A stretch of 64,000 nt of DNA from Halorubrum sodomense. Lineage in GTDB: Archaea > Halobacteriota > Halobacteria > Halobacteriales > Haloferacaceae. The notes under the pieces are model-generated. The model made no database searches. It saw nothing but the letters and a program-made list of their open reading frames with translations, and was not told the origin of the DNA. The number at the start of each line of letters is the position of its first letter. The first letter of the stretch is position 1. The stretch is taken from assembly GCF_900111935.1 (NCBI RefSeq), contig NZ_FOYN01000003.1:305800-369799 (forward strand). Reading direction: 5' to 3'. This document shows positions 32,234-40,241 of the stretch, piece by piece. Position numbers and translations under genes: made by a program.

Positions 32234-32920
32234 TCAGTCGCCGCCGAGCAGTCCCTCGATCCGCTCGCCGATCCGGTCCATCGTCGCGTCCGAGAGGCCG
32301 TGACCGTCCCCCGGATCGATCCGACACTCGACCGCGGCGCCGGCGCGCTCGAAGGCCCGAGCCGTCGCCCGGACGCGCTCGGGGGGCACGTGCGGGTCGG
32401 CCTCGCTACTGTCGAGCGCGACCGGCGTCCCGTCCAGGGGCCCGTCCGCTTCGCTCCCCGGACTCCCGACCTCGCGCGAGTCGAGGTCCTCGCCCGGCAA
32501 CGCGGCCGAGACGACGAACGCGCCGCCGTACCGGCGCGGCCGACGCCGGAGGAACTCCGCGGCGACCGCGCCGCCCTGCGAGATCCCGACGAGGACGACG
32601 CGCTCGGGCGGAACTCCGGCGCCGCGCGCGACCTCGACCGCGCTCGCGACGCAGTCGACCGCGGAGGTGAGCGCGGGCTCGTTGGCCGACAGCGACGCGT
32701 CGTGCGGCGCCGGGACCCACGTCGACCGGACCGCGCCGGGGGCGAGGAGGGTCGCGCCGGAGCGGTAGAACTCGTCGGCGAGGCGGACCAGTCCCTCCGC
32801 CGTGCCGCCGCGGCCGTGGACCAGCACGACCGCGACCTCGGCGGCCGCGGCGGGAGCGCCGCCGGTGACGAGCGTCGCGTCCGCGTGCGGACCGGAGACG
32901 CCGGGAATTCGGCGGCTCAT
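32234..32920 (-). CDS. Phospholipase/carboxylesterase-type alpha/beta hydrolase
   Basis: A 228-residue hydrolase from ATG at 32920. AVVLVHGRGGTAEGL is the oxyanion strand-loop, GISQGGAVAAEFL holds the nucleophile Ser (G-x-S-x-G), SSEADPHVPPERV supplies the Asp, and DPGDGHGLSDATM the His. The size and motif order match the YpfH/carboxylesterase 2 group. Its start overlaps the stop of the upstream ring-cleaving-dioxygenase-like gene (ATGA), so the two are co-translated and may act in one degradation route. Confidence 0.85.
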   Translation of the reverse strand: MSRRIPGVSGPHADATLVTGGAPAAAAEVAVVLVHGRGGTAEGLVRLADEFYRSGATLLAPGAVRSTWVPAPHDASLSANEPALTSAVDCVASAVEVARGAGVPPERVVLVGISQGGAVAAEFLRRRPRRYGGAFVVSAALPGEDLDSREVGSPGSEADGPLDGTPVALDSSEADPHVPPERVRATARAFERAGAAVECRIDPGDGHGLSDATMDRIGERIEGLLGGD

Positions 32921-33981
32921 CGCGAGGACTCCGCGTCGTCCGCCCGAGAGTCGGCGGACGCCGTCGCCTCCGAGTCCGCCGACTCCGACCCCGGCCCGTC
33001 GAATCGCGGCAGCTGCGACTCGATCAGCTCGCGGTCGTCCCCGAACCGGGGCGGGAGGTAGAGGTCGGTCGCGTGCCCGGTCGCGTTCGGATCGGCCAGC
33101 CCCGGACCGGGCGGCCCGTCGGCGGTCGGCGCCTCGGTCGCGAGTTCGACGAGGAGCCCGCCGGGGCCGCGGACGTACAGCGAGTGGAAGAAGTGACGGT
33201 CCTTCACGCGCGACACGTCGTATCCGCGGTCGCGGAACAGCCCGTGCCACTCCAGCAGCGCCTCGCGGTCCGCGACGCGCACCGCGGCGTGGTGGAGCGT
33301 CCCCGGCCCTTCCCGGAGGTACGCGGCGTCGCGGTCGAGCAGGTCGACGACGGTCGCGCGGTCGCCCGGCGCGCGGTACCGAACCCGGTCGCCCGATTCG
33401 GCCTCGTACTCGAAGCCGAGCGTCTCCAGCACGCTCGCGGTCCCGTACGGGTCTGCGGGGAGCGCGGTCACCCCGTGAAGTCCGCGGATCGCGTGCGCGG
33501 TCGGGACGGACCCCTCGGTCCAGGGGTCGAAGCTGTCGTCGGTCCCGTCGCCGTCGGCTCCGTTCCCGTCCGCGTCCGGCGTCGCGACCAGTTCGACCCG
33601 CGTTCCGGACGGGTCCGCGAGCGTCAGCCCGCGGTCGCCGAAGCGCTCGTCCGCGTGGAGCGGCGCGGCCTCGACGCCGCGGTCCGCGAGCCGGTCGCGC
33701 CAGTAGCCGAGCGACGCCGGCGGCACCGCGAAGGCGACGGCGTCGTAGCCCGGCTTCCCGGTCCGTCCGGGGTCGGCGTTCGGGTCGGGGAAGGCGGTGA
33801 ACACAGAGCCGGGCGAGCCGGTCGCGTCGCCGAAGTAGAGGTGGTACTGGAGGCGGTCCTCGTAGTTCACCGTCCGGCGGAGCAGGCGGAGCCCGAGCGT
33901 CTCGCCGTAGAAGGCGGCGTGGCTCCCGGCGTCGCCGACGATCCCCGTGACGTGGTGGAGTCCGGGAGTGTCAGAGAGCAT
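32917..33981 (-). CDS. VOC family ring-cleaving dioxygenase-like (MhqO type)
   Basis: A 354-residue protein from ATG at 33981. It has two vicinal-oxygen-chelate modules: GLHHVTGIVGDAGSHAAFYG at the N-terminus and GLHGVTALPADPYGTASVLE near residue 170. The metal-ligand set is His8/His9 region, GTLHHAAVRV, and Glu in GGLLVELAT. The first-module segment RRTVNYEDRLQYHLYFGD is characteristic of the MhqO/YdfO group of putative hydroquinone dioxygenases. An insert rich in Asp/Gly (about 135-155) and a Ser/Asp tail are halophilic additions. Co-transcribed with the hydrolase that follows. Confidence 0.83.
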   Translation of the reverse strand: MLSDTPGLHHVTGIVGDAGSHAAFYGETLGLRLLRRTVNYEDRLQYHLYFGDATGSPGSVFTAFPDPNADPGRTGKPGYDAVAFAVPPASLGYWRDRLADRGVEAAPLHADERFGDRGLTLADPSGTRVELVATPDADGNGADGDGTDDSFDPWTEGSVPTAHAIRGLHGVTALPADPYGTASVLETLGFEYEAESGDRVRYRAPGDRATVVDLLDRDAAYLREGPGTLHHAAVRVADREALLEWHGLFRDRGYDVSRVKDRHFFHSLYVRGPGGLLVELATEAPTADGPPGPGLADPNATGHATDLYLPPRFGDDRELIESQLPRFDGPGSESADSEATASADSRADDAESSR

Positions 33982-34067
33982 GGGATCGGATCGGGGCCGT
34001 GCGGGAAAGTCGGTGTCGGTGGGGGCGATCGCCGGCGGCCAGCATCGGCGGGGCGGCGCGCACCGAC

Positions 34068-34433
34068 TCACGCGACCCACAGCAGCCGCACGTTGCTCGC
34101 GGTGAGGTACGCGCCCGTCACGGTGAGCACCACCGGCGGGAAGTAGTACAGCAGGCCGTCGCCCTCGCGCGCGCCCTCGACGCTGATCCAGAGCATCACG
34201 AGGTAGACGACGATCTTCAGCGCCACGAGTCCCGAGAGCCCGAACGACTCCAGCGCGAACCTGACGACCGGGTTCGCCTCCCGAATCGTCGGCACGTATT
34301 CGAGGAAGGCGATCGTCGAGACGAGGTCGCCGACGCCGTACGTCGCGGTCGCCGCGATCCACAGCCAGCGGAACTCGTTCGGCCGGCGGCGGTACGCGGG
34401 GCGACGACGGGATCGGTCGCGGGATCGGACCAC
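34068..34433 (-). CDS. Small membrane protein, DUF5658-like
   Basis: A 121-residue protein. No ATG fits, so I chose the GTG at 34433, giving VVRSRDRSRRRPAYRRRPNE, a basic N-terminus. Three hydrophobic helices follow: WLWIAATATYGVGDLVSTIA, LSGLVALKIVVYLVMLWI and YYFPPVVLTVTGAYLTASN. The pattern with GDL(V)ST and a following NP is like DUF5658 proteins of archaea. The function is unknown. Divergent from the DUF5830 gene. Confidence 0.65.
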   Translation of the reverse strand: MVRSRDRSRRRPAYRRRPNEFRWLWIAATATYGVGDLVSTIAFLEYVPTIREANPVVRFALESFGLSGLVALKIVVYLVMLWISVEGAREGDGLLYYFPPVVLTVTGAYLTASNVRLLWVA

Positions 34434-34557
34434 GACCCGAGGTGTCGGCCGACCGACGTGAATCTGCCGGTCCGGCGAGCTCTGTATTCGGTGCGCCGGT
34501 CGCAAGCGCCGCCCGCGGTCCAGCCGACTTAAGTCGGATCGCGCCGTCTCGCCGGCC

Positions 34558-34950
34558 GTGACGGAGCCGCCGACCCGCGAGGCGAAGCTGGAGCTCGGCG
34601 TCGAGCTGCTGGCGCACCTCGAACGCGAGGAGCTCGACCTCGCCGCGGCGGTCGACCGGATCGAGACGATCACGACCAGCCCGGCGCTCACCCGCGACAT
34701 CCTCGACGCCGCCGAGAAGCGCGGCGTCATCGACCGCGAGGGCGCCCGACTGCGCGTCCGCCGCAACGGGACCCACGTCGAGTACGACAATCAGGTCGTC
34801 GCCCGCGAGGGCGAGTTCGAGTGTCGGCGGTGCGGCGTGTCGATCTCGACGGGGCACTTCATCCGATTGGACGCGGGCGAGCTCGGTCCGTTCGGCTCCT
34901 CGTGTGTCCGGAAGGTGACGGGGCGGGAGTCCGAATCGGAGTCGGAGTGA
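34558..34950 (+). CDS. DUF5830-type zinc-finger protein
   Basis: A 130-residue protein from GTG at 34558 (TEPPTREAKLELGVELL). The first 80 residues form a helical, winged-helix-like region (LTRDILDAAEKRGVIDREGA). A CRRCGVSIS motif follows, with a further Cys in GSSCVRKVTG, enough for a small zinc site. The length and pattern agree with the haloarchaeal DUF5830 family. A nucleic-acid-binding role is plausible from the HTH-plus-zinc layout, but nothing direct supports it. Confidence 0.72.
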   Translation: MTEPPTREAKLELGVELLAHLEREELDLAAAVDRIETITTSPALTRDILDAAEKRGVIDREGARLRVRRNGTHVEYDNQVVAREGEFECRRCGVSISTGHFIRLDAGELGPFGSSCVRKVTGRESESESE

Positions 34951-35077
34951 GGGCGGCCTCGACCCCTCGCTGGGTCGGGCACCGACCCCCAGGGCCGCCG
35001 ACCCCGCTGCCCGCCGACCGCGCCGCCCGTCGACCGAACTCGCCGGAGTATTTACGTCGGCGCCCGAAGCGACGGTA

Positions 35078-37006
35078 ATGACCGCGCCGAACCGGAACGT
35101 CCTGTGGGCGACCGCGCTCGTCGACGAGCTCGTCGCCGCGGGCGTCGACGCCGTCGTCGCCTCGCCGGGCAGCCGCTCGACGCCGCTGACCGTCGCCGCC
35201 GCGGGCCACGACGAGCTCCGCGTGTTCTCGCAGCTCGACGAGCGCGCCGCCGCGTACTTCGCGCTCGGCCGCGCCCGCCGGACCGGCCGCGTGACGCCGC
35301 TGATCTGTACCTCCGGCACCGCCGCCGCCAACTACCACCCGGCCGTGATGGAGGCGAGCGAGGCGCGCGTCCCGCTCCTCGCGCTCACGGCCGACCGCCC
35401 CCCTGAACTCCGCGACTCCGGCGCGAACCAGACCGCGGACCAGGAGAAACTGTACGGGGACGCCGTCCGGTTCTACAAGGACCTCCCGGAGCCGGCCGCG
35501 AACGACCGGGCGCTCCGCTCGCTGCGGACCACCGTCGCCCGCGCCGTCGCGACCGCCGAGGGCGCCGACCGGGGACCGGTCCACCTCAACGTCCCGTTCG
35601 CGAAGCCGCTGGAGCCGACGCCGGTGCCGGGCGACGTGCCCGACGACCTCCCGGCGGCGGCCGAGCGCGGGCGCGACGGCCCCTACGTCGACGTGACGCC
35701 CGGCGCCCCCGAGCCGGGCGACGACGACCTGCGCGCGCTCGCGGCCGAACTGGGCGAGGCGGACCGCGGGCTGATCGTCGCCGGCCCCGCCGACCCGCCG
35801 GGGATCGATCCGGAATCGGTCACGGCGCTCGCGCACGCGACCGGGTTCCCCGTGCTGGCGGACCCGCTCTCGGGGGTCAGATACGGCGGCCACACCCGCG
35901 TCGCACCCGTCGTTGGGAGCTACGACGCGTACCTCTCGGCCGACCTCGCGGGGGACGGGTCGGAGGGCTGGAGCGACCCCGGCCTCGTCCTTCGGCTCGG
36001 CGCCTCGCCCACGTCGAAGCGGCTCCGGAAGTACCTCGCGGCGACGGGCGCCGACCAGTACCAGGTCGACCCGGCCGGGCGTTGGCGCGAGGCGGAGTTC
36101 GCCGCGACCGAGCTCGTCGTCGCCGAGCCGAACCGGCTCTGCGCCCGCCTCTCGCGGCTCGTCGCCGGGGGGAGCGGAGACCCCGACTGGCGCGCGCAGT
36201 GGGAGGAGGCGGACCGGACCGCCGAGGCGGTTCACGACCGCGAACTCGACGCGGTCGAGGAGGAGTCGCTCGACGACGAACCGATCGACGACGAGGGCGA
36301 CACGGGGTTCCACGAGGGCGACGCGGGGTTCCACGAGGGCGACGCGCTCCGCGCGGTCGCGGGCGCGCTCCCCGACCCGGCGACGCTGTTCGTCTCCAAC
36401 TCCATGCCGGTTCGCGACCTCGACCGGTTCGTCGGGCCGACGACCGCGAACGTCACCGCGCTCGGCAACCGCGGCGTCTCGGGCGTCGACGGAATCGTCT
36501 CCAGCGCGCTCGGCGCGGGGAGCGCGACGACGGACGACCTCACGCTCGTCGTCGGCGACATCGCGCTGTACCACGACTCGAACGGGCTGCTCGCGATCGA
36601 CCGCTGCGAGGTCGACGCAACGGTCGTCGCGGTCAACAACGACGGCGGCGGCATCTTCCACGAGCTCCCGATCGAGGCGTTCGAGCCGCCGTTCACCGAG
36701 TCGTTCGTGACGCCGCACGGGCTCGACTTCGAGCCCCTCTCGGAGCTCCACGGCCTCGGATACGCGCGGATCGACGCGCGACCGCCCGCCCAGTCCGACG
36801 CGGCCGCGGACGGCGGCGAGAGCCCGGCGGAACGCGCGGCGGCGGTCGCCGCCGACGTCGCAGCCGCCGTCTCGCGGGCGCACGAGGCGGCCGGGTCGCA
36901 CCTGATCGAGGTCCGGACCGACGCCGAGGCCAGCCATCGCACACGCGAGCGACTGGCGGCCGCGGTCGAGCGCGCGGTCCACGGCGAAGAGGCGGACTCG
37001 GCGTAG
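35078..37006 (+). CDS. menD: MenD, SEPHCHC synthase (menaquinone biosynthesis)
   Basis: A 642-residue thiamine-diphosphate enzyme from ATG at 35078. It joins 2-oxoglutarate to isochorismate in menaquinone synthesis. N-terminal signature SPGSRSTPLTVAAA, then CTSGTAAANYHPAVMEA, LTADRPPELRDSGANQT and VHLNVPF. The C-terminal ThDP site is GDIALYHDSNGLL with VNNDGGGIFHELP. It is 60-90 residues longer than bacterial MenD, mostly from acidic inserts, one of which contains an exact 21-base tandem duplication (36304-36345) repeating GFHEGDA. It stands alone here. Confidence 0.93.
   Translation: MTAPNRNVLWATALVDELVAAGVDAVVASPGSRSTPLTVAAAGHDELRVFSQLDERAAAYFALGRARRTGRVTPLICTSGTAAANYHPAVMEASEARVPLLALTADRPPELRDSGANQTADQEKLYGDAVRFYKDLPEPAANDRALRSLRTTVARAVATAEGADRGPVHLNVPFAKPLEPTPVPGDVPDDLPAAAERGRDGPYVDVTPGAPEPGDDDLRALAAELGEADRGLIVAGPADPPGIDPESVTALAHATGFPVLADPLSGVRYGGHTRVAPVVGSYDAYLSADLAGDGSEGWSDPGLVLRLGASPTSKRLRKYLAATGADQYQVDPAGRWREAEFAATELVVAEPNRLCARLSRLVAGGSGDPDWRAQWEEADRTAEAVHDRELDAVEEESLDDEPIDDEGDTGFHEGDAGFHEGDALRAVAGALPDPATLFVSNSMPVRDLDRFVGPTTANVTALGNRGVSGVDGIVSSALGAGSATTDDLTLVVGDIALYHDSNGLLAIDRCEVDATVVAVNNDGGGIFHELPIEAFEPPFTESFVTPHGLDFEPLSELHGLGYARIDARPPAQSDAAADGGESPAERAAAVAADVAAAVSRAHEAAGSHLIEVRTDAEASHRTRERLAAAVERAVHGEEADSA
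36304..36345. repeat. Perfect 21-bp tandem duplication inside menD
   Basis: Two identical 21-base units (36304-36324 and 36325-36345) encode GFHEGDA twice. The frame is kept. The duplicated stretch lies in a halophile-specific acidic insert of MenD, so it is probably tolerated. Confidence 0.9.
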
Positions 37007-37032
37007 TCACGCGAGCGTCCGACCCGCCGGGA

Positions 37033-37482
37033 TCAGGGCAGGGCCGAACTCGGTCCCCCGCGGCGGCTCTCGCCGAGCGCGACCCCCGCGTACGCGACGA
37101 CCGCGAACTGGATCCCGACGCCGAGGCTCGCACCGAGGGCGAAGACGGCGGTGACGACGGGGCCGCGGTCCGGACTGAGGTACCACAGGACTGCGACCGA
37201 ACCGAGCAGGAATGAGCCGGTCGCGCTCGCGCCCGTCGCCAGCGCGGTCGACGTCGGGGAGGCCTCCGCGTCCCGGAGTCCCGACGCGAGCGCGGCGCCG
37301 AACAGCAGGCCGTAGACCAGCAGGAATGCCGTGAACTGGGCGCTCACGAGGTACCTCGAGAGCGCCTCTGCCGACGGGATCGAGAGGGGCGACTCGAGGA
37401 GGATCGGCGAGAGCCGTCTCATTCCGCTGACCGCGAGCGCGACGACCGCGGCGACGATCGGGGGGAGGGCTGCCGTGCGCAT
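37033..37482 (-). CDS. Four-TM hypothetical membrane protein
   Basis: A 149-residue membrane protein from ATG at 37482. Four hydrophobic helices: about residues 4-20, 45-65, 80-100 and 112-137. Ser/Ala/Gly-rich, with few charged residues in the helices. A TATA-like TTTATAAG on the minus strand (about 37504-37511) is placed 23-29 bases before the ATG, so the message is probably leaderless. No family was recognised. Confidence 0.65.
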   Translation of the reverse strand: MRTAALPPIVAAVVALAVSGMRRLSPILLESPLSIPSAEALSRYLVSAQFTAFLLVYGLLFGAALASGLRDAEASPTSTALATGASATGSFLLGSVAVLWYLSPDRGPVVTAVFALGASLGVGIQFAVVAYAGVALGESRRGGPSSALP

Positions 37483-37662
37483 GCCAGATGCGCGACGCCG
37501 GTATTACTTATAAATCTCGGTCGTGAGGGGGCACCGGACGGCCCCGATTCCGGCTCGTTCCACGCCGCCGATCGCCGCCGCGCGCACATCACGGCGCTCT
37601 CCAGGCGCCGAGACGAGACGGCCGACGACGGCTATAAGCCCCGCCTCCCCCTACCCCGCGGC

Positions 37663-38490
37663 GTGCAGGTCGTCGGCTACGAGACGGGCGTCGCGAGCGG
37701 CTCGCCGGAGTCGGAGTCCGACGGGGACGCGGGTCCGATCGCCGAGGCGAGCGGACCGATCGGCGGCGGGCTCTACGTCGCGAGCGGGGGGACCGTCGAC
37801 TTCGTGGACGCGAGCCCGGGGACCGAACTGGCCTTCGGCCTCGGCGAGCGCCGCTGCGCGGGGACGGTCCACGAGGGGGACCACGTCGCCTGCGACGCCG
37901 CCGACGCGCCGTACTGCGACGACCACAGTCACGTCTGGGTGTGCGCCCGGTGTACCGGGACGTGCCTGAAAGACGAGATGGACTGCGGCGAGACCCACGC
38001 GATGTACCTCGCCGCGTTCGCGCCCGACGTGCTGAAGGTGGGCGTCACCCGCGAGTGGCGGCTGGGGACCCGCCTCCGCGAGCAGGGCGCTGACCGCGCG
38101 GCCCACGTTCGGACCTTCCCGAACGGCCGGATCGCCCGTGAGGTGGAGGCCGAGCTGGCCGCGGGCGACGACCTCGTCGACCGCGTCCGCGTCCCGACGA
38201 AGCTCGACGGGTTCGGGCGCGCGGTCGACGAGGCGGCGTGGGCGGCCCTCCTCGACCGGTTCGACCCGATCGAGCGGTTCGACCTCGACTACGGGCTCGA
38301 CCTCGACGACCGCCCCGTCGCGGAGACGATGGCGGCGGGGACCGTCCGCGGCTGGAAAGGCCGAGTGCTGGTGCTCGACCGCGGCGGCTCGACGTACGCG
38401 GTCGACGCGCGCGACCTCGTCGGCTACGAGCTGACCGACGCGGTGCCGGAGCGGGAGCTCCAGTCGAGCCTCGGGGCGTTCGGCGGATGA
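37663..38490 (+). CDS. DUF2797 protein
   Basis: A 275-residue protein from GTG at 37663. It contains an N-terminal beta-rich part, a Cys-rich centre (C-x-G-T-V-H, HVACDAADAPYCDDH, WVCARCTGTCLKDEMDC) able to bind zinc, then MYLAAFAPDVLKVGVTRE and R-L-R-E-Q-G-A-D-R-A. The YLAAF-x-PD-x-xKVGVT-R pattern resembles a degenerate GIY-YIG-like core and is the hallmark of DUF2797. The C-terminus is a small beta domain. The gene overlaps the next one (ATGA). The function is unknown. Confidence 0.82.
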   Translation: MQVVGYETGVASGSPESESDGDAGPIAEASGPIGGGLYVASGGTVDFVDASPGTELAFGLGERRCAGTVHEGDHVACDAADAPYCDDHSHVWVCARCTGTCLKDEMDCGETHAMYLAAFAPDVLKVGVTREWRLGTRLREQGADRAAHVRTFPNGRIAREVEAELAAGDDLVDRVRVPTKLDGFGRAVDEAAWAALLDRFDPIERFDLDYGLDLDDRPVAETMAAGTVRGWKGRVLVLDRGGSTYAVDARDLVGYELTDAVPERELQSSLGAFGG

Positions 38491-39146
38491 ACGGGGGCGT
38501 CCTCGCGGCGCTCTTCGGCGACCCGTTCGCCGTGATGAACACCGTCGGACTCGTCGCGTTCGCGCTGGTCGGCGCGAGCAAGGCGGTCCGCGAGGAGTTC
38601 GACCTCTTCGGCGTCGCGGTCGTCGGGCTGGCGATGGCGTTCGCCGGCGGCGTCACCCGGGACCTCCTCGTCGCGCGCGTCCCGCTGGCGCTGCGCTCGC
38701 CGGTCGAGATACTCCTCGGACTGTTCGGCGTCGGGCTCGCCGTGGGTCTGAGCGCGTGGCTCGCCTCCCCCGACGAACACCCGGTGACGCTCGTCGCCGA
38801 CGCCGTCGGCCTCGCCGCGTTCGCCACGACCGGCGCCATCGTCGCGACTGACGCCGGGGTGTCCGCGTTCGGCGTCGTGGCCGTCGCGACGATCAACGCC
38901 GTCGGCGGCGGCGCGCTCGCCGACATCCTGCTCGACCGGTCCCCGTTCATCCTCTTCGAGGACTTCTACGCGAGCTGCGCCGTTGCCGGCGGGATCGCGT
39001 ACTGGGTGGTCGGTGCGCTCGGTGGTCCATCCGGGGTCGCGGCCGCGACGTGCGCCGGGGTGACGGTCGGGCTCCGGCTCGTCGCCGTCGCGCGCGGTTG
39101 GCGGCTCCCGACCGCGAAGCGACTTGGCGACGAGTTCGGCCGATAG
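38487..39146 (+). CDS. UPF0126/TRIC-type membrane protein
   Basis: A 219-residue, seven-helix membrane protein from ATG at 38487, overlapping the stop of the DUF2797 gene. Two repeats of the glycine-channel module are seen: AFALVGASKAVREEFDLFGV with FAGGVTRDLL, and AFATTGAIVATDAGVSAFGV with VGGGALADILL. The (G)GG-x-x-RD/AD motif at each helix break is typical of UPF0126, which includes TRIC-like cation channels. The ion or solute carried here is unknown. Confidence 0.88.
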   Translation: MNGGVLAALFGDPFAVMNTVGLVAFALVGASKAVREEFDLFGVAVVGLAMAFAGGVTRDLLVARVPLALRSPVEILLGLFGVGLAVGLSAWLASPDEHPVTLVADAVGLAAFATTGAIVATDAGVSAFGVVAVATINAVGGGALADILLDRSPFILFEDFYASCAVAGGIAYWVVGALGGPSGVAAATCAGVTVGLRLVAVARGWRLPTAKRLGDEFGR

Positions 39147-39194
39147 GAGCGAGGCGAACGCCCGGCGACCGATCCGCCGCCAGAACCGAACCCT

Positions 39195-40241
39195 TCAGCG
39201 ACCGAACCCCTCGACTGCGACCACGCGCCGGACGCCGAGGTACGCGGCTCCCGAGATGACGGCGTACGCGACCACGAGGACCCCCGTCGTCGCACCCGCG
39301 CTGTCGATCGCCAGTCGCGCGACCGCGTTCGCGGGGCCGCCGGCCATCGCGGTCGCGCCGCCGAACAGGACGAGCACCGCGACCGAGTAGAGCAGCTGGG
39401 CGGCGCGGCGGTCGGGCGCGACCGCCGAGACGCCGACCGCGACGGCGACGACGAGCGTCGTCAGCGCGGTCATCAGCGCCAAGATCGGGCCGACGTTCGC
39501 GACCGACGTGCCGTTTGCCTCCAACAGGAGCAGCCATAACAGCGCCTGTCCGGGGGCGATCCCGATCGCCGCGGCCGCCTTCCCGTCGACGATTTCGGGG
39601 AGCGTGACGGGCGCGACGCGGAGCAGCTCCATCGTCCCCCGATCCAGCTCCTCGGTGATCGAGTCGACGATGAGCGATCCGGAGATGAACACCGGGAGGA
39701 AGACTAAAACCGGGATCAACACGGTGTAGGTGAACGAGAAGTACGGGCTGGTGTCGCTCCGCTCGGGGAGCGGGAGCGGCGACTCCTCGAGGAACGCGGA
39801 TCGCCGGTCGCGCTCGTTCAGCTCGTAGGTCCGCAACAGCTCGCGCAGCTGCACCACGATCACCGTCGTCTGGACGGTCGCGTCCGGGGCGGTGACGACG
39901 GTCGACACCCGCCCGCGCTCCGTGTGCGTGGCGACCACCACCGCGTCGGCCGCGTTCCGCTCGAACGCCCTCCGGGCGGCGTCCGCGTCGGCGTACGGCG
40001 TGACGGAGGCGCCGGGCACCTCGGCGGCGGCCCGCTCTAAGCCCTCGACCGCGTCGCCCGCGGCCGCGACCTCGATCTCGGCGCCGTCGAGCGCGCCGGG
40101 GTCGTACATCGAGACGAGCCCGACGACGAGGAACGACGAGAACGCCGCGATGAACAGCTGGATCGCGATCGCCAGCAGGATCGTCTTCTCGGCGCGAAGC
40201 CCCGCGAGCTCCCGTCCGGCGATCGTCAGGCGGCTATCCAA
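39195..40241 (-). CDS. ABC-2 type permease (NatB-like)
   Basis: A 348-residue membrane protein. TM1 (about 17-43) is followed by a large external domain (about 45-155, rich in Ala/Asp with DAADAVVVATHTERGRVSTV), then five TM helices from about residue 175 (YFSFTYTVLIPVLVFLPVFI). SLIVDSITEELDRGTMELLR is the coupling motif of NatB/ABC-2 exporters. The start (ATG 40241) overlaps the preceding gene by 8 bases. Third member of an export cassette with the ATPase at 42243-43274 and the fusion permease between them. Confidence 0.83.
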   Translation of the reverse strand: MDSRLTIAGRELAGLRAEKTILLAIAIQLFIAAFSSFLVVGLVSMYDPGALDGAEIEVAAAGDAVEGLERAAAEVPGASVTPYADADAARRAFERNAADAVVVATHTERGRVSTVVTAPDATVQTTVIVVQLRELLRTYELNERDRRSAFLEESPLPLPERSDTSPYFSFTYTVLIPVLVFLPVFISGSLIVDSITEELDRGTMELLRVAPVTLPEIVDGKAAAAIGIAPGQALLWLLLLEANGTSVANVGPILALMTALTTLVVAVAVGVSAVAPDRRAAQLLYSVAVLVLFGGATAMAGGPANAVARLAIDSAGATTGVLVVAYAVISGAAYLGVRRVVAVEGFGR

